In this document: positions 26,222 through 33,996 of the stretch, one piece after another
Layout of the letters: the number at the start of each line of letters is the position of its first letter
Numbering within the stretch: position 1 is the stretch's first letter
Source: CATOSP01 sp965237775
GTDB taxonomy: Bacteria > Chloroflexota > Dehalococcoidia > Lucifugimonadales > UBA3495
Assembly (NCBI GenBank): GCA_965237775.1
Contig: OZ250155.1
Location: 4,712,001-4,776,000 of the forward strand
Reading direction: 5' to 3'
DNA length: 64,000 bases
Notes under the pieces: generated by a model
The model's input: the letters and a program-made list of their open reading frames with translations, nothing else
What the model was told of the DNA's origin: nothing
The model's database searches: none
Made by a program: the position numbers and the translations under genes

Positions 26222-27607
26222 ATGAGCACGCCAATACAGTGGTTCCCGTTCAGTCACCTGGCCTTTTTGTTCCCTCCCATGAACCCGGCTGAGTTCGCCG
26301 CGCTGGTGGACAGCATCAGCAAGCACGGCCAGCAGGACCTCATCGCGGTCTGGCGCAAACAGATCATCGACGGGAGGCACTGCTGCCTGGCCTGCATCAA
26401 AGCGGGAGTCGAGCCGCAGTATGTGCACCTGCCCGATGACATCGACCCACGGGAGTACGTCCTGGACATGAACCTGGCTCGCCGGGACATGAGCGCCAGC
26501 CAGAGGGCCGTCAGTGCCTCCAGGGTCTTGTCCCCGTCCGGTCCCGGCCGGCCGCGGACGGAGGACCGTGACGACCCGGAACGCCCATACACCCAGCGGG
26601 AAGCGGCAGAGCGCTTTCGCGTGAGCAGGTCGGAGCTGAACCTCGCCATCAAGGCGATGTCCGAGGACAGCGGCGCGCACGCCGCGGTGCGCCGGGGTGT
26701 CGAACAGGGGCGGATCACCCTGAACGACGCCAGGAGCGTGATGGGGGAACCGCAGGAGATACAGCGGGAAGCCATGGTCCGGGTGATCAGGAGAAAAAAG
26801 GGCACCGCCGCCAACGAGGTGAGGCGGGTTAAGCGGGAGATCGCACGGAGGGAAGATGCCGCGGCCCTCGAAGCTGCGCTGGCCAGGCCAATCGGGGAGG
26901 AGGTCACCCTGCACCACTCGGCGGTGGCAGACCTCCATAGGCTGGTTGCGCCCGAAACGGTGGACGCCATCATCACCCACCCTCCCGCTGTGGATGAGGG
27001 GTCGCAGGCATTGTTCTCCGACCTGGCAGCCTTTGCCGCCCACGCGCTCAGGCCGGGCGGCGTGTTGGCGGTCGTGGCCAGCTCCCCGAGCCTGCCGCGG
27101 TTCCTCGATGGCCTGAAGCACCCGGAGCTGCACTGGGTCCTCGAGATGGACCTCCAGTTCAGCAAGCCGCAGGGCAGGTCGGGCCGGCCCCACTTCATAA
27201 GTCTCCGCCGCCGGCCGTTGCTGGTCTACGGCCGGCCAGGCTACACTCTCAACGGCGGAGACGACGTCATATCCGTGCCGGCCCCCGGGGAACTCGCTGA
27301 AGGACAGGAGCGGTGGCACCCGGTTGAGGTCGGGATGTCGATGATGGTCGAGAGGTTCACCCGTCCCGGCGACGTGGTGTGCGACCCCTTTCTCCTGGGA
27401 TGGCGCGGCACCGCGCTGGGGGCCAGGAGGCACGGCCGCATCTTCATCGGAGCGGACAGGGACAGGGGCTGCGTTGACCGCACCCGGCGGTTCCTCTCGG
27501 AGGCCGACCACGTGACTGTCACGACAGCGCCGGGGTCCCGGGCCGCGCCACCGCGTAACCCTCCGTTGGGTCCCGCTCACCCGCCGATAGCCCGCGTGTC
27601 CGGCTGA
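26222..27607 (+). CDS. ParB-domain DNA methyltransferase-like protein
   Basis: The 461-residue protein begins with a ParB/sulfiredoxin-type domain (about 8-85; 'FPPMNPAEFAALVDSISKHG', 'QIIDGRHCCLACIKAG'). A possible helix-turn-helix follows near 122-146 ('PYTQREAAERFRVSRSEL'), then a Rossmann methyltransferase with motif IV (about 252) before motif I ('DVVCDPFLLGWRGTALGA', about 385-402), the order of beta-class N4-Cyt/N6-Ade enzymes. Motif IV reads 'AIITHPPAVD', where (D/N/S)PP(Y/F/W) is expected, so activity is uncertain. Such ParB-methylase fusions are common on phages and integrative elements. ATG 26222 is chosen for GGAGGA 11 bases upstream; the open frame extends further but without similarity. 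Confidence 0.8.
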   Translation: MSTPIQWFPFSHLAFLFPPMNPAEFAALVDSISKHGQQDLIAVWRKQIIDGRHCCLACIKAGVEPQYVHLPDDIDPREYVLDMNLARRDMSASQRAVSASRVLSPSGPGRPRTEDRDDPERPYTQREAAERFRVSRSELNLAIKAMSEDSGAHAAVRRGVEQGRITLNDARSVMGEPQEIQREAMVRVIRRKKGTAANEVRRVKREIARREDAAALEAALARPIGEEVTLHHSAVADLHRLVAPETVDAIITHPPAVDEGSQALFSDLAAFAAHALRPGGVLAVVASSPSLPRFLDGLKHPELHWVLEMDLQFSKPQGRSGRPHFISLRRRPLLVYGRPGYTLNGGDDVISVPAPGELAEGQERWHPVEVGMSMMVERFTRPGDVVCDPFLLGWRGTALGARRHGRIFIGADRDRGCVDRTRRFLSEADHVTVTTAPGSRAAPPRNPPLGPAHPPIARVSG

Positions 27608-28326
27608 CCTGAACTCCCTCGGCGCCCGGACACGCCCGTACTGCACATTTCCCCCATGCCGGCCCTGTAATATCGCAGTCGCCCGGAGACAGGAGGATGT
27701 TCGGCTTTCCGGGAAATTGTCCGAATTTGGACAATTTCCCCTCAGGAGAGACGTGACCCAGGCCGGCCGTCCTGAGCGGCAATCCCTCCAGACCCGCCCG
27801 TGCCGGTCCCAGCTGAGCCTCTCCGGTCTGCGTAGTCCGCCAGGTAGCCCGGGTTGCACAGGGGGAGCACCCGATCGGGGACGGCGGCGAGTCCCGAAGT
27901 TCCGGCAGACCTGACCGGGCCGGACGCTCATTTCCGGGGCCGGGAAACCTCAGGGTCGTGCGCGTCAGCGCAAGCCGGGACAGTCCAAACCAGCCGGCGC
28001 CCGCGTCTCCGAGACGGTGGGCGCCAGTTTTGCCGTCTACGGCATTGAGCCTCGCCCGGCGCAGCGGAGGGAGATCGCCAGCCGCCAACAGGCTCCAGGT
28101 GTGCCGGGGACACGGTATCCACAGTTCTTCAACCACATTTCCCGCCTGAAGCCGTTCCAGTACGCCGGCGCGCGGGGGACGGCGTACTGGGCTGGTGCAA
28201 AGCATATCTATGCCCGCTTTAGGGCCGTGCAACAGCGACTAACTGGCGTGGCCCTTGGGGAGGTGTAAGATCGAGGGTGGCGTGCCGGCGGACCAAGGCC
28301 GACGGGGCATTGGTGCGTAACGCCCG
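27608..28326. other. Gene-free stretch holding hairpin repeat copy 2 (27986-28026)
   Basis: Contains the second copy of the 42-bp hairpin repeat (see 22648-22690). GGTGCAAAGCAT occurs at 28193, and similar bases open the IS110 copy at 28327. No gene was recognised. Confidence 0.5.
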
Positions 28327-29674
28327 GTGCAAAGCATGGTCCGGGAGCCTTACGGCTGCATCATTGGTGACGCCTCCAGCAGGACGTTCCCGTTCGATAG
28401 ATTGTGCGCTTTCAGTAGCTCCCTCCGGCGGCGCGCCTATGCAGCAACGAGGGGCGGGTGGAGACCGTGGCGATGGAGTCCACCGGGGTTTACTGGATAC
28501 CCCTGTTTGGGGTGCTGGAGGAGCGGGGGTTTGAGGTGATGCTGGTGGACCCCAGCCGCATCAAGAACGTGCCCGGCCGCAAGACGGACGTGCTGGACTG
28601 TCAGTGGCTGCAGCAGTTGCACACCTACGGGTTGCTGTCGGGAAGCTTCCGGCCGGAGGGTGAGATACGCTGCCTGCGCAGTTACCTGCGCCAGCGAGCC
28701 ATGCTGGTGGAGTATGCCTCCCATCACATCCAGCACATGCAGAAGGCGCTGACCCAAATGAACGTCAAGCTGCAGCACGTCATCAGCAACATCACGGGCA
28801 AGACCGGGATGACCATCATCGAAGCTATCGTGGGCGGCGAACGGAATCCGCGGAAGCTGGCCGCGCTGCGCGACCCCAGGACCAGGGCGAACGAGGAAAT
28901 CATCGCCCGGTCGCTCCAGGGACACTGGCGGGAGGAGCACATCTTTGAACTGACCCAGGCCCTGGAACTGTACCGGACCTATCAGGACAAGATCGCCCAG
29001 TGCGACCGGGAGATAGAAAGGCAATTGGGGCGGTTTGAGGACCGCAGCAATGGCGAACCGCCAGCTGGGGATGCCGGCAAGCGCAGCCAGGGGAACGCAC
29101 CCCGCTTCGACCTTCGGAACCACCTGCACCGGATGACGGGAGTGGATCTTACCCGCATTGACGGAGTGGACGCTTTCACCGCACTGAAAGTGGTCGGCGA
29201 AATCGGCACGGACATGACCCGGTGGCCCAGCGCCAAGCACTTCGCCTCCTGGCTGGGACTGAGCCCCAACAACCGTATCACGGGAGGGAAGGTCATCAGC
29301 TCCCGGACCAAGGCCAACGCCAACCGGGCGGCTGCGGCATTGCGGCTGGCGGCCAATGCCCTGCATCGCTCCAACAGCGCCCTCGGCGCCTTCCTGCGCC
29401 GCAAGAAGACCCATTTGGGAGCGCCCAAGGCCATCACGGCCACGGCGCACAAGCTGGCCCGAATCATTTACTCCATGCTGCGCTACGGCCAAGGCTATGT
29501 GGATGCCGGAGCCCAATACTACGAGAGTCAGTACCGGGAAAGGGCGCTGCGGGCCGCAAGGCAGAGAGCGGCGCAACTGGGCTACCAGCTGGTGCCCGTG
29601 TCCGATGGTCAGGGCCAGGCATCGAGTGCCTCCCAAGCACCAGTCCCCACTGGCGCATGACAACCTCAGTTAGT
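28327..29674. mobile_element. IS110-family element, copy 2 (internally deleted)
   Basis: The 5' leader (GGTGCAAAGCATGGTCC onward) and the post-stop GTTAGTCG match copy 1. Roughly 200 bp between the leader and the MESTGVYW codons are missing. Limits are approximate. Confidence 0.65.
28458..29660 (+). pseudogene. IS110-family transposase lacking its N-terminus
   Basis: The 400-residue frame starts just before 'AMESTGVYWIPLFGVLEERG' and runs intact to the C-terminus ('DAFTALKVVGEIGTDM', 'SWLGLSPNNRITGGKV', 'ARIIYSMLRYGQGYVDAG'). It is highly similar to copy 1 but lacks the 'GIDVGASSHF' strand with the first catalytic Asp of the DEDD set, which an internal deletion has removed. The remaining E and D residues are present. 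It should be inactive unless complemented. Both IS110 copies in the window are thus defective, by different lesions. Confidence 0.85.
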
Positions 29675-30063
29675 CGATAGGCTCTCCAGGGACTCCTGGC
29701 CATAGCCCCTGCCCAGGCAACTCCGGTTCTCCCGGTCTACTGTGCCATCTTCAAGGGTGACGCCGCCCCCACCGGTCAGATTGTGGAAGACCGTCTCCCG
29801 ACACGTCCGGGGATAGCGGCAACTCGCCATTTGGCGGACTGCCGGCGAAGCAGGCAACCGCCAGAGTGAGCCCATGCCATTGATACCGGCGGCCGCCGCG
29901 TCAGGGCGGACCGCACCGGAACGCCGGACCGGCGGGACCATGGCGCGTGACTCCTGAACTGCTCCAGAACTCCCACTACAGCACACGGCGCGTCCCTTCG
30001 CAGCGGAGAAATATGCCTGCGCCCTGGAGCGCAACACCCACACCAAGACATGGAGACCAATTC
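29675..30063. other. Gene-free leader of the NADAR gene
   Basis: No gene or IS end was recognised. The open frame of the next gene extends into it, but the part upstream of 30064 lacks similarity to the paralogue. Confidence 0.4.
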
Positions 30064-31077
30064 GTGACGCAAGAACGCCCGAACAGGAACATGGACCCCT
30101 GCCCCAGGTGCCAGGGGACTGTGGAAATTTCCCAAGACCATCACGGCCCGTACATCCACTGCCTCAACTGCGGCCACACGATCGACCTGCAGCTCCCGGA
30201 AGACCCACCCGGGCAGCCTCCCGGCAGGCCCGGAGTCCGCCCGGACAGAGTTGGCCGTCACCACGGGCCGAGAGGCCAGGACCTCCGGGAGAGGAACAGG
30301 CGCTGGGCCGAAATAATCGAGCGGGAAGGGCTGTCGGTCAGAGAGGCCGAAGCACGGTTCGGAATCGGCTACAGGACTCTCTACCGCGCCCTGGCGGAGA
30401 ACCGGCGAAGGCCCACCAGGCCGGGTGATCCCGGCTGGACACACCGCATCAGCACGAGGACGGCCACCTACAGGTCCGGCGAGGTCGCCAAGTTCGAGGA
30501 CCCTGCCGGACGGCACGGGGACCTCTCCAACAGTGCCGAGGGATATCCCCTGACGGTGAACGGCATCGAGTTCCAGGGGCCCGAAAGCCTCTACCAGGCC
30601 CTGAAGTTCTTCCGGCTTCCCGATGTCCAGAGGCACATTGCCTCCAGGCAGTCTACGGATGAGGCCGTCAGGGCCGCCTATGAGGCATCCGGCTTCAGGG
30701 AGGGTTCGTGGAGGAGGGTCAGAGTGCGGGCGATGACGTACACCCAGGCGGTCCGGCTGCGTCAGCACCCCGCCAGGTTCTCCAGGGCGCTGATGGCCAC
30801 CGGGGACCTGCCGATAGTGGAGGTCTCCAGCCGGGACCCCCAGAAGGGGTCCCGGCCCGAACCCGGCGACGGTTCCCTTCTGAAGGGCGCAAACGTGATG
30901 GGAAAAGTACTAGCCGAACTTCGTGATGAGCTACGGCGGCAGGGCGGGGACGCGGCCAGGGTCGCCGCCATCTTCATGGAGGGAGCCGACACAGGCGGCC
31001 TCCTCATCGACGGAAAGGCCCTGCCACGTCCGGACCAAGCGGCTGACGGCCCAGACTCGATGGGCGGGACCGTTTGA
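30064..31077 (+). CDS. Zn-ribbon/HTH protein fused to a NADAR domain
   Basis: The 337-residue protein has a zinc ribbon (Cys13, Cys16, Cys33, Cys36), a helix-turn-helix (88-112; 'GLSVREAEARFGIGYRTLYR') and a NADAR domain (about 140-270; 'GDLSNSAEGYPLTVNGIEFQ', 'PESLYQALKFFRLPDVQR', 'ALMATGDLPIVEVS'). NADAR enzymes are N-glycosidases of ADP-ribosyl groups; some reverse DNA ADP-ribosylation by DarT-like toxins, and others occur in phages and in NAD metabolism. The N-terminal part is a full-length paralogue of the 126-residue protein at 23006-23386. GTG 30064 is chosen for GGAG 9 bases upstream and for the match to the paralogue's start. It may couple DNA binding to removal of ADP-ribose; that is inference. 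Confidence 0.8.
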   Translation: MTQERPNRNMDPCPRCQGTVEISQDHHGPYIHCLNCGHTIDLQLPEDPPGQPPGRPGVRPDRVGRHHGPRGQDLRERNRRWAEIIEREGLSVREAEARFGIGYRTLYRALAENRRRPTRPGDPGWTHRISTRTATYRSGEVAKFEDPAGRHGDLSNSAEGYPLTVNGIEFQGPESLYQALKFFRLPDVQRHIASRQSTDEAVRAAYEASGFREGSWRRVRVRAMTYTQAVRLRQHPARFSRALMATGDLPIVEVSSRDPQKGSRPEPGDGSLLKGANVMGKVLAELRDELRRQGGDAARVAAIFMEGADTGGLLIDGKALPRPDQAADGPDSMGGTV

Positions 31078-31319
31078 TCCCCCGGTCGAGGTCCCGCCCG
31101 GGCAGAGGATGCGCCGGCTACCGAAGCTCTCGAAGTGCCGCAAAGGCTGCTCGCGACCTCCCAGACGCTCAGTGCCGGGAGCACATAGGTGACACACCCA
31201 GCCACGAGATGTGCCCGGTCTCCGCCGCCTGCTACAGGTGACTCCCGGGAGGGTGGACCGTGGGATCATCGGGATTAGGCGGCTCCACTTCCTTGCGGCC
31301 CAACCGCGCCATGCTGGGC

Positions 31320-31787
31320 CTACAGACTGTCCATCTCCTCCTCGTCTTCCGAGGCCACGTCCCACGCTGCGCCGCACGTGCACTCGTAGACCGAGCCATC
31401 CCTTCGCTGGAACCGCCTGCCCTCCCGCTCCACCGGGCAGAAAAGCTGCAACTCGTAAAGCAGAATCGGCTCCTCCTGGCAAAGCGCGTCCGGGTAGAGG
31501 TGCATCACATTCTCGTTATGTTCGTCCACCTCCACCATCACCGGCGCGCCGGTCTCCACATAGTCCGGGAGATGTTCCAGCTCCAGCGACAAATAGACCT
31601 CCCCCGTGTCGTCGTAGGTCAAGGTCCTCAGCGGCGTCAGGTCACGGACCACCTCGATCTGCTCCAGGTCGCGGACGGCGAAGGTGGCCCTGGTGGACCA
31701 GACCACCAGGAGGTATCCGCCTCCCGGACCCGTCGATATGCTTGTGACCCTGCCGGGGTGCACCCATGACATCCGCTGTTCCTCCAC
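31320..31787 (-). CDS. Hypothetical protein, acidic C-terminus
   Basis: The 155-residue protein starts at GTG 31787, behind AAGGAGG 5-6 bases upstream, a strong sign that it is real. It looks like a beta-rich N-terminal half ('SWVHPGRVTSISTGPGGGYL', 'EVYLSLELEHLPDYVETGA'). The tail has a CxC pair ('ECTCGAAWDVA') and ends in 'SEDEEEMDSL'. I do not recognise the family. It is convergent with the NADAR gene, 240 bp away, within the integrated element. Confidence 0.6.
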   Translation of the reverse strand: MEEQRMSWVHPGRVTSISTGPGGGYLLVVWSTRATFAVRDLEQIEVVRDLTPLRTLTYDDTGEVYLSLELEHLPDYVETGAPVMVEVDEHNENVMHLYPDALCQEEPILLYELQLFCPVEREGRRFQRRDGSVYECTCGAAWDVASEDEEEMDSL

Positions 31788-32606
31788 GTTTTCCTCCTTC
31801 AACCGCCTCGGTGTGACACTCCCAAAGTAGGCGGCGTGCCTGTCGCCCTAACCTTAGAGGATCACTTTGACAAAAGCCCGGAAGAACGACACCATCAGGC
31901 GGGACAAGTGGGTTTGCCGAGAAAGCCGGAGGTTGGGTCGGAGGGGGTATTCGAAGTGGTGCAGGGGCCGTTGGCGCGAGGATGCCCTGCCACCGAAGGA
32001 GATGATTCTCGTGTGCACACACCGGGCCAGGCCCACAGTACCGGGCGCGATGCATAACGCCCAGCGTGGGACGGGACCTCTTTCCATCACCGCCGCGCCC
32101 TCCTCGCCCGTGTGCGCGGCCAGGCTCAAGCCCAGGACTTTTCAGCAGCCTCGGGTCCGCGCCGCGGGGGCTGTGCCCCCCGCCGCGGCGCGACGGGAGG
32201 GGTAGGACGGACACACAAGCCCCGCACGGACGGGGATCCGCCCGCGTGCAAGGACAAACGGATGTTTTGCTTCCTGACTTCCCCGCCAGACGGGGGTTCA
32301 CCGGCTTCACTCTGCGCTTCCAAGCTGGCCAAGCGCACCGCCCCGCGCAGGCGGGGGCACGCCTCACGGACCGGCGGACCGGTGTGCGCACACCGGGCCG
32401 GGACACACCGCCGCCAGGCGCGATGCGCAACCTGCGCGTACCGGAAAACGCCCATTCGCGCGACTGGTAGCAACGGGTTGAACACCCACCAGCCGGCCGC
32501 TTCTGCCTGGCGGGTTTGAATTACGGAAAGAGGGTGCCGGCGCGTTGGCGCAGTACGGTGCCCCGCCGCAGGCCGGACACGCGGCCGCGGCAAGGAGAGT
32601 TCTCTC
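31788..32606. other. Gene-free stretch with a degenerate ~55-bp direct repeat
   Basis: Two related blocks at about 32010-32068 and 32384-32443 share GTGTGC(A/G)CACACCGGGCC and, 20-25 bp on, GGCGCGATGC. A shorter relative (GCACACACCGGGTATGGCC) is near 33330. No gene with a ribosome site is seen; long open frames here reflect the high GC content. Confidence 0.5.
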
Positions 32607-32984
32607 ATGAAGGACCACGACGGCAACCAACTCCCCCTGGCGGAGCACATCCGCAGCATCCTACCCAGCCCGATCCCGAACGGGGTCACCGAGGGCATCT
32701 ATCAGGCGCTCTTCGAGATGGCGGGGCTCGCGGACCTCCCCACCGGGAGGTGGCGGGAGTTCCACCTGCGCCGGGCTGTGGAGTTCTTGGAGAAGGCGGT
32801 GGACTCCCTCCGTTGCCCGGAGGACCCCGGCCAGGTTGACGAGGGGGACCGCCCCTCTCCCTGTGCCTGCTGCTACGCCGGCGAGGGCGTCGCCGGCTGC
32901 TGGGACCAGGCTTTTGACTCGGGATTTGACAAGGGCTACCGGGAGGCCGCCGAGTACCTGCCCCGTTTCCGGGCCGGCGACTGA
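32607..32984 (+). CDS. Small hypothetical protein
   Basis: The 125-residue protein starts at ATG 32607 with AAGGAGAG about 10 bases upstream. Visible features are an N-terminal amphipathic stretch ('LAEHIRSILPSPIPNGVTEG'), a likely helical middle ('FHLRRAVEFLEKAVDSLRC') and a Cys cluster ('CACCYAGEGVAGC') that might bind metal. No family is recognised. It belongs to the accessory element and is separated from its neighbours by about 0.8 kb on the left and 1 kb on the right. A 14-bp palindrome (GGAGCGTACGCTCC, 33008-33021) follows the stop. Confidence 0.55.
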   Translation: MKDHDGNQLPLAEHIRSILPSPIPNGVTEGIYQALFEMAGLADLPTGRWREFHLRRAVEFLEKAVDSLRCPEDPGQVDEGDRPSPCACCYAGEGVAGCWDQAFDSGFDKGYREAAEYLPRFRAGD

Positions 32985-33996
32985 TGGACGGAGGCAGTCT
33001 GTCCATGGGAGCGTACGCTCCGCCCTCTTGGGGTTGAGCGTACGGGACCCGGCCTTCGACGCCTTCAAGGTCCGGTGAACACAGGTCGGCGCTGCCGCGC
33101 GGCAGCTGATTCTAGGACGGCAACTGCGGACCGGAGAGGGATATGGCGGCCCCGGGGCGGGCCACCATCACACACGTCCAGACCGCCGAGGGCCTTTCCG
33201 CCGGGGCGTAGTAGCCCGGCGCGGACAGGGGCGCACCGGCGTGGACGGTAGGTAGCGTGCTGTTCGTCCCGGCCACCACGCTACCGCGGAGGTAACAGGC
33301 CCGACGGGCCAGAGGCCAGGGCCAAGTTTGCACACACCGGGTATGGCCCGACGCGTCAGAACTGTCCGAACCCAGACGCCAGTTGAGACATCCCGATCGG
33401 TCGGAGACCCCGGACTGCGATGTGCCTCCGTCATGATTCAGGGTCAGGATCGCTGAGAAAGCTGGCCGTTGCGGCGGCGGGCCCGGCCGGCCCGGGGCCT
33501 TTGGTCAGTTGAGTCTGTCCTGGAAGATACCGTGGCGGCGTGGATGAGTTCCGCGCGACATCGGCCAGAGTGTTCTCTGAATCCGCGGTCGCGGCGACGG
33601 TTTGTAACGCCGGGCCGGAAGGCCGACACCGTGGCCCAGCTTGCGCAACAGTTAGCAGGTTGTGGGCCAGAACGGCCATGTGTTCCTAGCTGTCCACCCC
33701 CGTTTTCCCGGGGGCAGGCCCTTCCACAACCCACGTGACCGGGAGCGCTCCAGCGCCGATGCGCCTCGCCAATGACGGACTGCACGCCCATTGCAACCCG
33801 GGAGTCATCCGGACCTGCCTTCAAGCCGGCCTATTCGGCAAAACCTTCCGCCGGCGTTGACAAGGCCGGCGCAACGCGGCAACAACCACCATAAACCGGG
33901 GGTACATTGCCAGAGAGCCCTCCCCGGCCGCGACCGGGGGACTCCAGTGCCAAACCGCGCTGCCTCCGTCCCTCCCGCCCCAGCTTCGGCTGAACG
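32985..33996. other. Gene-free stretch with palindromic repeats
   Basis: Holds the palindrome GGAGCGTACGCTCC (33008-33021), a half copy near 33036, and one stand-alone copy of the CCCCCGTTTTC palindrome (33697-33722). A short minus-strand frame around 33430-33680 ('MAVLAHNLLTVAQ') resembles the tail of a transposase but is too short to assign. Confidence 0.4.
33697..33722. repeat. Stand-alone copy of the CCCCCG-hairpin repeat
   Basis: CCCCCGTTTTCCCGGGGGCAGG has the same layout as the inserts in IS630 group A copies (GCCTGCCCCCGTGAAAACGG on the other strand). Those lie at 6696-6721, 7038-7062, 44832-44856, 45111-45134 and 50372-50396. The stem is CCCCCG/CGGGGG around a 4-5 nt loop. Confidence 0.7.

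Noticed and set aside
26180..27931. 583-residue minus-strand frame
   Set aside because: Antisense to the ParB-methyltransferase gene, which has recognisable motifs and a good ribosome site.
31642..32698. Long open frames on both strands between the NADAR-side genes
   Set aside because: They overlap one another, lack ribosome sites and domains, and have Arg/Pro/Gly-rich composition expected of GC-rich non-coding DNA.
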